Part shown: positions 47,413 to 59,623 of the stretch, one piece after another | Position numbering within the stretch: position 1 is the first letter of the stretch | Layout of the letters: every line of letters begins with the position of its first letter | Assembly: GCA_963691655.1 (NCBI GenBank) | Contig: OY829329.1 | Location: 52,367,279-52,431,278, forward strand | From: Toxonevra muliebris | Taxonomy: Eukaryota; Arthropoda; Insecta; Diptera; Pallopteridae | Reading direction: 5' to 3' | DNA length: 64,000 bases | The notes under the pieces: generated by a model | The model's database searches: none | What the model was told of the DNA's origin: nothing | The model's input: only the letters and a program-made list of their open reading frames with translations | Position numbers and translations under genes: made by a program

Positions 47413-48933
47413 TTTCTGGAACATAATCCTAGATGATTTATTGTCCTTGCCTCTACCCAGTGGTTGCGTCACACAAGCTTTTGCTGATGATGTGCTTCTA
47501 ACTATTAGTGCTAAAACAACCGAGCGAAGCACCAAAATAATACACACTACAGCACTTCGTCTAATAAATAAATGGGGTGTTGATGTAAAGCTAGTGTTTG
47601 GTAAAGCCAAAACGCAAGCCATGGCGTTCACGCAAAGAGACAAGCTGGCAAAAATAGAAATGAATGGGATTGCTTTAAAGTTTGTCAACGAAATAAAGCT
47701 GCTTGGTGTCGTAATCGACGAGCGACTAAAGTTCACAAGCCATGCGCGCTACATAATTGCAAAAGTCCAGCGTATTTTCCGCAATCTGCACAGGTTTGTG
47801 CGGCCAACATGGGGCGTGCATGCTGAAAATGTCACCATCATATACCGGCAAGTGGTCGAGCCAACAATTACTTATACTGCTGGCATTTGGGGTAGAGCAA
47901 TAAAATTCTACTACTTTCGCCGACTACTACGCTCATTCTAACGATGTTTTGCCATCCGCGCAATCAAGGTGTTTCATACAGTTTCGGTCACCTCTGCGTT
48001 GGCACTCTCCGGTTTTATACCGTTACACCTCAAAGTAGATGAAGCTATAAAAATAGATGAAGTAAAAGCAACCGGCACTTTTACAGCGCTCCCTAGAGAT
48101 ATTACTCTTCAACAGCGTATACACCCACGTCATCAATTGCACCCAGCTCAACGCCAAACTATTGAGTACGGGACTGTAAATACGCACGAGCAACTAAGTA
48201 ACACTATCAACCCAAATACCGACCAGATATACACAGATGGAAGCAAATATGATACCGGTGACTGCGTCATCATGGTGGCAGCTGGGAGGAACACAACTAT
48301 AAGCTTCATAACGCGTGCACAGTATTCTAAGCAGAAGCACTTGCCATCGACTCTGCCTTGGCGAGGGCTGAAGAAAGCCTGACAACGACAAATTTGCTGA
48401 TATTCTCTCCTGTCTCGAAGCCATTAAAAATCGAAGTAACAACATGCCTTTAATAGCATCAATCCACGAGCGGCTTTTTCGATTTAATCAAGAACATTAC
48501 ATAGAGCTCTTTTGGATTAAGGCACACTTAGGGTTTGAAGGCAGTGAGCTTGCCGACCAGTATGCCAAAGAAGCAGCAACTCAAGCAACAAACCTGGCTT
48601 ATGAAAAATTCCCAATCAGTTACGCAAAACGACAAATATGACTAGAAACGGCAGCAGCATGGCAACAGGAGTACCAAGAAGCAACGACAGGTTCAGCAAC
48701 AAAAACATTTTTCCAGTCTCCAGAAGAGGCGAAAATGTACATTGAAAACTTTGGCGTCTCATTCGAAATGACCCAACTTCTCACCGGTCATGGTTTCCAC
48801 AAGAAATACCTAAAACGCTTCAAAATCATAGATAACGACGTCTGCCCTTGTGATCAGGAACGTGTCAAACTCTGAGTTATCTTCTACGAGATTGCACACG
48901 CTACGCCATAGATCGACGCATTCACATGCTGCT
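47413..48933 (+). mobile_element. R1-type LINE fragment flanked by CCTAA arrays
   Basis: A plus-strand LINE begins abruptly in the RT palm (FWNIILDDLLSLPLPSG) right after CCTAA repeats and ends at its terminal zinc finger right before more CCTAA repeats. There is no poly(A). The RT/RNase H arrangement resembles R1-clade elements, the clade that includes the telomere-repeat-specific TRAS and SART elements of moths. Similarity to those elements in particular cannot be tested here. Confidence 0.7.
47413..48933 (+). pseudogene. R1-type LINE ORF2 (RT, RNase H), broken
   Basis: First frame: FADDVLL (RT catalytic box), NKWGVDVKLVFGKAKTQAMA, LGVVIDERLKFTSHARYI. A TAA at 47939-47941 stands for a glutamine codon, and the same frame runs on to IYTDGSKYDTGDCVIMVAAG (RNase H start) and stops at 48382. 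Frameshifts near 48325 and 48410 lead to ELFWIKAHLGFEGSELADQY (48444-48641), the RNase H end. After another TGA the frame goes on to MTQLLTGHGFHKKYLKRF and CPCDQERVK, then after a frameshift SYLLRDCTRYAIDRR, the terminal cysteine finger. The final stop is formed by the CCTAA repeat itself. Amino part of RT and endonuclease are missing. The minus frames at 47398-47736 and 48194-48445 are shadows. Confidence 0.8.
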
Positions 48934-49007
48934 AACCTAACCTAACCTAACCCAACCTAACTTAACCTAACCTAACCCAATCTAACCTAACCCAACCTAA
49001 CCTAACC
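48934..49007. repeat. Telomere-like (AACCT)n array 2
   Basis: About 74 bp of CCTAA units with variants (CCCAA, CTTAA, TCTAA) between two LINE fragments of opposite orientation. Confidence 0.9.
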
Positions 49008-49331
49008 TTTTTCTTTTTTTTAACGAGGAGGAAAGCATAAAAAGCCACCCAATCAGTGCGTGACATTCTCACGCTAAAACCACCTCTCGTCCGTACGGAT
49101 ATTCCTCCCGGAACCACCGTTAGGTATTACGTCGGAAGGCCGTAATGAGCTTAGTGCTCAATCGTCAGTATTGGTTTCTGTCCAATTCTGTTCGGTTTTA
49201 TCGTCGGTTAACGATATCTGGCTCCGTATTTGTAGTATTCGCCGTGCGCTCGACTTTGCGCCGCACGCTCTACATCATATAGAGAGGTCATCATATCTGC
49301 AGCAACCTTGCATGCTGCATTCCATTTTTCC
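49008..49331 (-). mobile_element. R1-type LINE 3' end, second copy
   Basis: On the minus strand this matches 9476-9786 almost base for base: AAAAATGGAATGCAGCATGC, the 3' untranslated region with GGCCTTCCGACGTAATACC and TGGGTGGCTTTTTATGCTTT, then an A-rich tail and GGTTA repeats. It is cut at its 5' side exactly at array 3. The remaining coding piece is about 25-45 codons. Confidence 0.8.
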
Positions 49332-49354
49332 AACCTAACCTAACCTAACCCTAA
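49332..49354. repeat. Telomere-like (AACCT)n array 3
   Basis: Four CCTAA-type units adjoining the 5' edge of the inverted LINE fragment. Confidence 0.85.
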
Positions 49355-52300
49355 AGAGTTAACTAGGCAAGAAAGAGTAAGATATACAAATTTGAGCTGC
49401 TTAATAAGGCTGTCTTTGTTTATCATTATTTTTAAAATAGTCCATATAAAATTATGAAATTGTGTTAGTGAAGGCGAAAGAAATTTTGCTACTGTATTGG
49501 AGTTTCTCGTTTATTGTTCCTTTTGGATTAATAAAATCATTGCACTTTTGAGGAGTACTCACTATTTGTGCAACTGGGCATATAGTCACATACACACATA
49601 TACATATTTCTTATTGCATACTTTAAGGCGCCTGTGTTGAAATGTTTATGGTAAATTGTGAAATGTTACCATTGTTGACGACATTATACTTACATATCTT
49701 CATAATTCTTTTTTGATGCCTTCACTTCGTAAAAAGTTTTTTCTTTTTTTTTTTTTTACCGTACTCAACAGTATAGTATCCCCAATCATCTTAATAATTC
49801 AAAGAAGAATATTCCCAGCTGTCTTATATTGAGTTTATTTTTTTACCTATCCCTGTTTAGTCTTTACATACGTTCTGAAGGTATTAAAGTATTGTTCTGT
49901 ATTTATTATTCGGTAAAGTCTTTTAAATATTCCCAATGATCAAAAATTACGGTATATCCTCGAGAACAGTGTTTGGCAGAGAAACGAGTTTGAGTGGTTT
50001 AAGTAGTTCGATTGGTAATTCGTGATGTAATCACTTATGTTCCAGAAACCATCGAAATATTTACGAATTTATATCTGCAGTTACTAAAGCATCTGAAAAA
50101 TTTTGAAATTCAAAACGAAATGAATGGCGAAAAACGAATTCATTTTTAATAAGTGCACACCAAATTTGACTCGAATTGAACTTCAGCACACAAACTATTT
50201 GAATTGGTAAGCGTAGCTATTTAGTCGGATTTATTACGACGGATTATAGAAATGAAAATTTTCCGAATATTCGTGATGATTTTTATTTTTTTTAAGGACT
50301 AAAGTATCTACACATCATTGTGTTGAGGTCGGTTTAAAAATCTGCCTAGCTTTATGAATGGTGTTCGGTAGCAAAATCAATTCCCAGTGACTAGAGTAAT
50401 CAGTGCGACATTATGTAATATCGTAACTCAGTGACTACTGTGGCTGGGCTATATATTATATTCGGTGAATCAATTGCTAGGTGGCCATTGAGTGCAGTGC
50501 TCGACAGGATATTTGGTAAAGGAATCATTACCTTCAATAGTCAGATCAATATTCGATCGATGTCGATGCTTTCGTGGTTAATGTTGTTCAAGGGGTAAAA
50601 GAGTCATAGGTTATAGACTGAATCCATATTTGGGGGAAGAGAGTAAACCAATCATTACCGATTGTTTAATGTTCTAGTCGCAATGATAATCCATAGAAAA
50701 ATTAGTTTTCACTGTCTTCGATAGACTAAATGACATTCTGTGGTTGAATCAATCGTTGATGAGAGTGGTGAATTGATCGTGAATGGCCATAATAGTTAAG
50801 GTAATATTCGATAAATGAATAGGTTTTGACTAGCTTCAGTCATCGGATCTATATTCGCTGGAAAAATGGGTTTGGTGTTAGAAACGATATTCCCCGCCAA
50901 CGGCAGTTTAAGCGATATTCTGTGGTAAAATCAGCCGTTAGTCATTGATCAGTTTCCGTTCAAATTGGTGCTCGTTGAACAAATTGGGCGTCGGTAGCCA
51001 CTGGCAGCGGTAGTTAAAATGATATGGGATACAAGAATACATTTCTAATTTATACAATAGTTGGATCAATTGCAGATTGATGAGCGCGGTACCTTCATGG
51101 TTGATTCGAAGTAAGGCGGTGGAAGAATAATATGTTTTCTGATCGAAGAGATAATATTAAGAACTAGTGAATCCTAGGAGGAATTTTACAGATAACCTCC
51201 TCTCCTTATCGATGGAAATCTCATACATTTTATTAGCTCCAGTCAACGGTTCGATATTTTGTGAGCAAATTGAACATGGCGACTGCTAACGTCATCAATT
51301 TAAACGATATACAGAGATCGAATCATTTTAAGAGGCCGGTGATGATGTTGTGTAGACAAATTAGTTCTCCCTGACCCTAATAGTAAGACTGGTTATCCTC
51401 GTACTGATCGTTGGTGAGTGAAGGTAAACCAATCGTATAAAACGATTGAAATTCTGATCACCATACCGATTAGGAAATAGTAATTGAACGGTCACTCGAC
51501 TGTGACACTGACTTCTTGAGGGAAACGGGGCTGAAAGAAGTAGTCTAGGTAAGAGAATAGACAGAGATGAGGCCAATACTGCTCATGATCAATGTAATCA
51601 AACACAGAACATAGAACTGACTACTGAAGGTAGTGGAAAGCGTTTTCTTTACTGAATATCATTTCGACTCAGGTGTGAATTCATAAAAAAAATGTTGGCT
51701 CTTGTGCAAATTTATATTTGCTTGAGAAAATTTCGCAAGCAACTAAAGGTCGGCTATGACCTAACTAAGCTATGAATATATTTGGTATTTTTGAAGTATG
51801 TGTATGTATGTATGTGAGTGCATAGTTGTTGTTTTCGAAATTTTTTGGCTGACTCCAGACTCAGGCGCCAGTTTTCCTCCCTGTTTGGGAGGAAACAAAC
51901 AAACAAACAGTATTTATGAACATGGAAAGAAAAACTAGTAAACTTATGATGACACTACACCAAACACAAACACACATACATAGATAGGTGCACACACAAA
52001 CGAAATATGAAAGCAACACAAACAAAAACAACAATGAAAATGAATTGTTTTTATCTTGAACTAAGCTGCATTTTAGTTTTCGACTGTGTGCAAATGTGTG
52101 ATTGCGAAAAGCTAAAACGGAAGCAGCCAAATGTGTTTCTATCTCTTTCTGTTTATGTTTGTTTTACACTACTGCTGCAATTTCTTCTTTCTTTTTTTTA
52201 GCCTAAATTGAAAGTGGTACACAATTTTAGTTGCTGTTGTTTATTCATAAATATTTCTCTATTGTTATTTTTGTTTTTTTTTTTTTGTGTTATTATATTT

Positions 52301-54151
52301 GGTTGGTTCTATATACTTGCTCGAACTTGCAAAATTTTGTGTTTGCCACCACAGGAAAATTGTTTTGATGGCTGACTTATATACACACTGAATGACCGGA
52401 AATTGAAAATGAATATGGAAACAGATTTGGAAATGGAAGCTGAAATGGTAGGAAATGCAAACGTAAGTGAGCATTATTAAGCAGACACCATCACCGGTAA
52501 TAACAACAACAGCAGCACCATCCTCATCGTCATCATCACCAACGGCATCAATTTATCCGTTAATTGATGATGTACTTTGACCATGATTAAGTTATTTTCC
52601 ATGTTATTGAGTTGCTTAATTTAATGGCGAATAATTAACTCAATTAAAAATAAAAAGTAACTGCCGCCAATTTAATAAATGAACTTGGATTGCAATTAAG
52701 TGAAGAGTAAAAAACATATAGAGTTGTATGATGTCACAGAAACAAACTATATCAGTTCAATTGCAGTGACATTTCTGGGTTCCAGTGAATTGACCTTCCT
52801 ATAAGAATCGTGATGAATTTTTGTCTTACACTCAAAAGGATTCGTTCATTAATATGAGGGAAAGCGTTCATGTACGTCGCATTGAAGAGGGACATGTTCG
52901 AGTGGGAATATCTAATGGGTTGTCGTGGGAAGGCTGCCTATAAACTACAATGCGACGGAGCTCTAGAGGTTTTATAATAAAAACAGAGAAAGGCCCATGG
53001 GAGTGGAAAGCAGTGCCGGAGATGCTACTCAAAAGTTGGAAGTTTACATTGTGGATAGGTGTTAACGGAGACATTAATGGCGGCATTGGGATCCACATAA
53101 ATCTTTATCTTTTGACAGTCTCATGGTTTCACTCTAGCTTAGAATCATAGAACGAGCTACGGTTTCTAAAAATTATCACGAGGTATTTGCTGGTCTTCCT
53201 TTCCTTGGACTCCTTGAGGATTCCAGTCAATTACAGTATTTGAAATATAAAAAAATTTCGTAGGTACTCAGAAAATATTCCCAAAAATCATCAATAATGG
53301 ATAATTTTGTATAGAATCAATTCCAATAGAATGGTTTGTAAGATATTTCTCCCAGCCACTAGTAGATCTAAACGGGTGTTTACCGAAACTATTGCTTACT
53401 AGCACATGGATTGCGATCCCCATAGTCAGAGACCAGAGATCATAAAGGCTGATATATGCATCAGAAAGTGAAGAGGAGAAGGTCCTTGAACTTCCCTTTT
53501 TGTTATATTACGATATTACAATGATTACTCTTTTTTATGAAAACTAGAAAACTTTCCCGAAATTGACCTTCACTGAACTTATCTAATATAGACATTAGAT
53601 ATCAGCTATGATAAAACCCTAATCAATTGACTAAGAAAATCAATACGTTAACCTTCTTTTATCTTGAACCATTGATAGCGTAATTTTCAGATGCTGATGG
53701 TATTCAAAAACAGCGGAATTTGGTTTAACTCACAAGGTATGCCTTGAACTTGATCTGCAGGCTCAGCTTTGAAGAAGATGGGACCTCTAGTCACAGGTTA
53801 GGAAGGGATTGAGGGTAATTTATAATATGGAGGAACATTTTTGAAAAGAACCTGCAAATGAAAGAAAAATGCTGAAATACAATTGAAAATGCAGAATGAA
53901 AACCTGAAAAAGAAACAAATTGGATTTTTAAACAAAATTTGATTTTAAAAATTACCAAATAAAAAAAAAAAAATTAAATTTGGCCAAGCTTTCTTCCGAA
54001 TTGGAATTCTTACAAACAAAAAAGCTTGTCGTCGTGTTGGCGCATTTCAAGTGCACCTCTCTGTGGCAGTCGATGAATGTGTCCACACATTCATCAAATT
54101 CATATATTTATTCTTTCATAAATCACATTCAATGAATAAGGTGCAGGTACA
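49355..54151. other. Long unrecognised spacer
   Basis: No gene can be supported. 50380-51100 has recurring phrases (GATATTCTGTGGT, TTCTGTGGTTGAATCAATCG, GAATCAATTGCTAGG) that suggest an old decayed repeat. 51860-52200 has CA-rich tracts, and 52500-52550 has CAA/ATC triplet-like runs. Two overlapping frames at 52868-53150 show no family motif. Confidence 0.45.
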
Positions 54152-54159
54152 CCACGTTA

Positions 54160-55179
54160 CAACGCCGTATTTAGGGGGGGTTTTGGGGGTTCTGACCGTC
54201 CCCGCCCCCCCCCGAAATGTGGAAACTTTATTCTAATTTTAGAGATTAATTGCCAATGGATGGAAAAAAAAGTCAAAATAAAATCTATTTAACGATATGT
54301 TTTATTTCCATCGGTTTTTTTTCTAAAAAGTCAAATATAAAGAAAAATAAATTTGCAAACTTACACAATGCGATCAAATCCGATTTGTTTTCTTCGACAT
54401 GAGGTTTGACTACATGATTCAAAAAGAGAAGTTGATACTGAGCACTCCTGCATTCATTGTTTTCTAGATCAGTAACTGTTTTTGATTTAAAGTTTCGTCC
54501 TGAATCAGTTTGAAAAGTTTAAAAATTAATTAAAAATAGAAAAAATTATCGGATCCTTGTAAAATTAGACTTGCTTGAACCCCATTTTTTTCCTAAAACG
54601 TGACGTGATGGGAAGTTTTTGACCTCAGATTCGTGTTCAACGTGAAAAGTTCTTTCGCAAAAACTCGATCTTATCAGCTAAACCCATGCAGTTCAGGAGA
54701 CAATCTTTAAATATAATTATTTTTTAACGCATTATTGGTCAGAGCACCACGAAAGATCTCAACCTCATTCCTTATCATTGATAATGGCTCAAATTCCCAA
54801 TGATGATCATTTGAAAAAAATGAGTCTCTACTATTTTTAGTAATTTTTTTGAGGTTGGGTACATCATCAGTAGTGGGAAGTCAATGAGCTAATGAAATTA
54901 TGTCCTTCACGATGAAAAAAAATGAATTTGAATGCACATTGAATAATATTTATTTCAAAAAATTTAATTTGATTATTCTGTTAATTTTTTGTCACTTTTG
55001 GCCATTTTTTTTAAGTTAAGATTAAAACAAATCGGAAAATTTGTCCAAAAATTTTAATTTTATAGGGTCCATCAAATGTATCATCGATTTAATTTATTGT
55101 ATTTGATAAAAATTATTTATGAATATTTTCTTCGAATGAAGACGCCCCCGCCCGGAAAAAATTTCTGGCTACGGCCCTG
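54160..55179. mobile_element. 1-kb hAT-like non-autonomous element, copy 2
   Basis: CCACGTTA lies exactly at both edges (54152-54159 and 55180-55187), an 8-bp target duplication. The reversed right end CAGGGCCGTAGCCAGAAAT matches the left end of copy 1 at 29484, and the interiors align throughout in inverted orientation (for example ATTCATAAATAATTTTTATC and GATACATTTGATGGACCC). No coding frame. Confidence 0.85.
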
Positions 55180-55187
55180 CCACGTTA

Positions 55188-57206
55188 TATTATTTTAAAA
55201 AATATATAAATTATTTCACTAAGCAAGAAACAAAGTAGAGAGCTACTTATATACCAGACAGGTAGCTTTTCCTTAACGCAGCTTATGTGTTTTAAAATAC
55301 TCGTGCATATAATTTATAATTTACAATCAACCTGTGCCTGGCTGATGCTGCTACTGCTTCTTCTCCTTATGACACCACATTCATTTAATTTCCTTGAACT
55401 TTCTACGCTAACTCAAATAATCTCTCTTGAATAATCTGTGTCTACAGCAACAAAAACATCTAAGCTTTTCTTCACGCTAGTAAATAATACAAAAATAATA
55501 TACCGACTAATACATAAATTTAAAATGTTACTAACATGAAACAATTGTTCCTGCTGACAAATAACTGAAGCCATAAGAATATGTAGAATGAAGAAAATCT
55601 AGTCACGTGACATTAAGCCGCGAGAAAAATATGAGCATTTCCATTAAAGAAGCATTAGTGAAAAAAGTGAAGAGTTTTCTGTAGTTACGAGAGGTGGAAA
55701 GATATTTGAGTGATGGGTAATTATTGCTCGTCCGCTCAGATTACGCGCTATCACAGTACAGAGTTCATAAGCTTTAAGTAATACTGAAACTTTGTAAAAT
55801 ACATCACAGATATTTGCTACACACATTTTCTACCAAGTAACTTGCAAGACCTTCTTCGCGATCTAGTTCGCCTGTTAAATCTTTGTATAACACAAGACAA
55901 ATTTCATTAAATGAGCACAGCATAGCTTAGCTGAGTGCTAAAACAGATTAAAATTCTTGTAGTATTCGTTTAAACTTCTATCTCTAAGGAAGAACTTGCG
56001 AGTCCTTAGGCATTCATCGGGAGTTTCTCAGCTCACTCACTGCCTGTCACTGTACAGTTTTCGGGTTGTACAACATTTTCTTCACACATCTAAGGTTGAG
56101 CGTTCGTTCTTGGATATGATCGCTGGGGAAATAGCAAGGCTTAAGCCATTCTTTGCGAGTACACAGAGTTTCGCAGATTACTGAAAAGGTTAAAAGATTT
56201 TAGATCTACGGTTACTCATATAAAGTTTCATGTTCTTCTGTATAAAACTTCGATTGCTGCCCTAGTGTTTACCACAACTTTTTTCTTTTTTCTTCATAGA
56301 TCTTAAGTATCAGTTTGATCAATCACAAAGAATTCCTACTAAAAAACACTTGCATATAAGATGCACTTCTTTGTATTTACGCAACGTTGATCTACTGGAT
56401 CTCGGACTCGATTCCCAGCATGGACATAGTATCTTATCTATATCTCAGCGAAATTTAAAGATATCTTCTTGGAATTCTGAATATAACATTTTTATACTTT
56501 AATTAAAAAGTATGGGTATTCGGGAATAAACCCCCCGCCCCCCCTCTTGGATTCGTTAGTGTCTACATTAGGGTGGCCTTTTTTTAGCAAAAGTCAGTTT
56601 TTTTTTGTCTCACGGTCCAAAAATATTCGTTTCGATAAAAAAAAACTAAGAAATATAAAGTTTCATGCCGATCGCAGAAAATTTAGAGGTCCCTCACGAG
56701 CCCTAAAGTCGAAGAAAAGTGTTTTTCAGCATTTTCCTAATTTTAAAGCGATAAAAATAATTTAAATTACTCTAAAAGTCTAAAATAGCTAAGTTACTAT
56801 AAAACTGTAATTTCGCCTTTCCAAAATGGGGCTTAACCTTTTTCTACATGTATTAATTATCATTTTATTGCTAATAAAAGGCAATTATCTCTCTTTTAAG
56901 GTGAAAAAAAAGTATGTAATATTTTTCATATAACACAGTGTGACATAGCTCAAATTGTTGGTATAGTCAAGCAAAAAAAAAAACTGCATACTCAGAATTT
57001 TAAATTGACCCTCAAAATCTGGACTTAGACCCGAGAAGCCCATTTTTGATAGGTTAAAAAAGCATATAAGGAGCGAGATTGAAAAAATCTCAACTTACGT
57101 TTCACCTAATAATTTTTTTTGGGTGTAAAATTTAAAAATTTCTTTGATCTAGTTATCTTTGAAAAATATGTCAGTTCTATTTTTAATGACAAACATTGTT
57201 GATTTA
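55188..57206. other. Spacer, no confident gene
   Basis: A G/C run followed by TTGGATTCGTTAGTG near 56552 looks like an orphan hAT-type end. The sequence from 56570 (TAGGGTGGCC) may be the 5' flank or left end of the transposon whose gene lies at 57228. Confidence 0.35.
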
Positions 57207-57227
57207 TTGGGAGTTTGATCAAAATGA

Positions 57228-57890
57228 GTGAAAAAAAATAAGTACGTCTTAAAATTTTCAAAAATATCCAAATTGGTCCTCCAAAAAATGGCCAAAGAAT
57301 TGAAAGTCTGCCGTCAAACTGTTTCCAATGTTATTAAACAGTTTCAGGAGAATTTGACCATCGATAGGAAACCTGGTTCGGGAAGAAAACAAGGACCACA
57401 TGATATTGGGAAAGCCAAGAAAATAGAAAGCATATCGAAAAGATCTCCAAACACATCTGGTAGAAAAGCTGCCCGGTTAGCCCAGTGCTCTGACTATTTG
57501 GTGCGAAAAATTAAAGCCAATGAAGGTTTGAAAAGATACAAAGTCCAAAAAGTTCCAGACAGGAATGCTGCAAAAAATTTAGACGCCAAAAGTAGGGCTC
57601 GGAAATTAAAATCGAATTTCATACAAAAATATTCATGTTGTACAATGGACGACGAAACCTATGTACTGGCATATTCCGGGTCAAAATTTTTATGTTGCTA
57701 ATACTCGCAGAAATGTCGAAGAACAATTTAGAATCCAAAAGCAGACAAAATTTCCTAAAAAATTCCTGGTATGGCAAGCTATATGCAGTTGCGACAAAAG
57801 AAGCAAGTCATTTGTTACAGTGGGCTGTAATGGATTTTGGTGACTCAACAAAGTATTTTAACAAAATCGTATGAATATCTATTGTGAACT
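57228..57890 (+). pseudogene. Second mariner-type transposase, broken and 3'-truncated
   Basis: The frame 57228-57701 has a helix-turn-helix (MAKELKVCRQTVSNVIKQF, about residues 21-39), a basic linker (RKPGSGRKQGPHD), a second DNA-binding half and MDDETYV with the first catalytic aspartate. A frameshift just after it moves the sequence to another frame (57661-57843), reading IPGQNFYVANTRRNVEEQF and KFLVWQAICSC. The gene then fades out, lacking the other two catalytic positions. The MDDETYV / PGQ.FYVA motifs match those of the 20-kb element, so it is a related but clearly different family member. Ends not found. Confidence 0.7.
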
Positions 57891-59082
57891 ATAAAATACT
57901 GGTTATATCAAAACTTTTGACTATTGTGAATGATAGTGTTTCGGATTAATTTCCACAGAACTTTAAATTTAGAAAAACCACGCTGTTCTACTTTCGAAAG
58001 ACGGAAACGCCATTCAATCGGTCTATTCGTTCCAGACCAGCATACGAACCAGTTCAGTTTTTTTTTAACCTCTAATTAAATTGCTATAGTCAGTGTTCTG
58101 AAATATATATATATTTTCCAAAAAAATATTAAAATAAAATTGCAATAGCAATTTTACTCACTTTTGGATACCTTCAATAATCATATCATCAAGCTAAATA
58201 TCACCCAGAAACAGCACATCAACCAATTATCCAATCCAGCTAGTTGGCCATAAGAGCCATAAACTAAGCTTAAAAACTGCAGGATTAGGTAACTATTTCC
58301 ATTCAAAATTTCGTTCATTTCATCATCTTCAATACCTCTAGACAAGCGTTCATTTGCAAAGGCTTCAGGCAATTTTTACCATTTCATCGAAGCATTAATT
58401 TCTTAATTGCTAAGACGCGCTGGTCGAGAGTGGATACAGACATACACCATATTCTAAACAATCGGACATACCATAACAATTTTCTTTTTTTTTTGTTACT
58501 CTTTTTTTTATACTAAAATTAATTTTTAATCATAACTAAATTTAAAAGAAAGAAAATAATAATTTTTATGTACAGTAGTATTTAAAATCAGTAATCACAA
58601 TAATATAAGTCTTGAATTTTGATAAGTGTGGAAATTTGGTGTACATAATTTGAAACAATTATAAACTAGCAAGTCGAAACACCTACAAATCAACAGCAAC
58701 ATCACCGAGCTTGTTTGCGCAAACAACGAGGGATATCGCCTGTGTGAGTAATCTTGTATTTCTGTTTATATTAAATTCATTAATTGTTTTGATAAAATTT
58801 ACCTAAATTTCATACACTACTTATTATACTAAATACCTATACCTAAATTGATATATTACTATTTTTACATACTACTATTTTTAGATACTACTACTTTTTT
58901 TGCACAAATATTTTTAAGGGGTAAATTAAATATAAATCAATGACTATAATTAAGAGTAAGCAAGATGAGAAAATAATGAATATTCGCCTCTCTTACTTTA
59001 CGTCATTGATAAAACGTAGGTTAATGTAACATTAAAGTTAATATGAATAAATTGAATTAAATGTAAAGCGAATGTGGATAGT
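57891..59082. other. AT-rich spacer, no gene seen
   Basis: No recognisable gene. Contains T tracts and an AT run near 58106. Confidence 0.4.
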
Positions 59083-59238
59083 GTTGGTTTAGCATACATT
59101 GGTTGGGATGGGAGAGTGTATCGCGCTCTCATTATTAGGTTGGGACGGGAGAGAGCTGGAAACTTAATAACACCTAACGTTTCCACTCGTGTTGTTGTTA
59201 CACTCCGTTGTCTTATTCATGCGTTATACTTTGGCACC

Positions 59239-59268
59239 CTACACCTTGCATTTAGCATGGTGTAGGTC
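59239..59268. other. Perfect 8-bp-stem palindrome near the LTR
   Basis: CCTACACC and GGTGTAGG flank a 13-base loop. It lies just before or within the 5' LTR region and could form a hairpin; function unknown. Confidence 0.5.
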
Positions 59269-59598
59269 ATGTCAGTGGTATCACTCGTATGTCAATCAAG
59301 TGTTTGTGAAATTTTTCGTGTTTTATTACACACTCAGTGCATGAATATTTTTTTTTGTATCTACATATGTATATTAGTAGTGGCGTAATCATTTGAGTAA
59401 GATCCCCACCCATATCCGAAGAGCATAGACCTGGAACCGCTAGCATGCACGCCCTCTCAAATTATCCCTACTTCAAAGAAATATACAGCCAATCTTATCT
59501 AAACACCTAAGATTGGTATGCAGCGCAGAAGAGGGTTAGGTGGTTATTTTATTACAAGAAAATGGAGCCTAACTTGAAGCTGTGACGTAGTCATTACA
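59262..59598 (+). repeat. Probable 5' LTR of Ty3/gypsy element (limits uncertain)
   Basis: The sequence before the primer site ends GTAGTCATTACA, and an LTR must lie here. A start at TGTAGGTC (59262) or TGTTGGTT (59083) would both give a TG...CA repeat. The 3' LTR is outside the window, so neither can be confirmed. Confidence 0.4.
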
Positions 59599-59605
59599 AT
59601 AAAAA

Positions 59606-59623
59606 TGGCGCCCAACGTGGGGC
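59606..59623 (+). other. Primer binding site, tRNA-Lys(CUU) type
   Basis: TGGCGCCCAACGTGGGGC is the 18-base complement of the 3' end of fly tRNA-Lys(CUU) including CCA, as I know that tRNA. It sits 7 bases after the likely LTR end and 486 bp before the first gag codon. It would prime minus-strand DNA synthesis. Confidence 0.85.

Noticed and set aside
47395..49354. True chromosome end or telomere
   Set aside because: Arrays are short and imperfect, internal to the window, and flies do not use TTAGG telomeres.
52868..53150. Pair of opposed ORFs
   Set aside because: No family-like motifs on either strand; lengths expected by chance.
56375..56420. tRNA-like phrase GGACTCGATTCCCAGCAT
   Set aside because: Box B-like only; no matching arms and no second copy seen.
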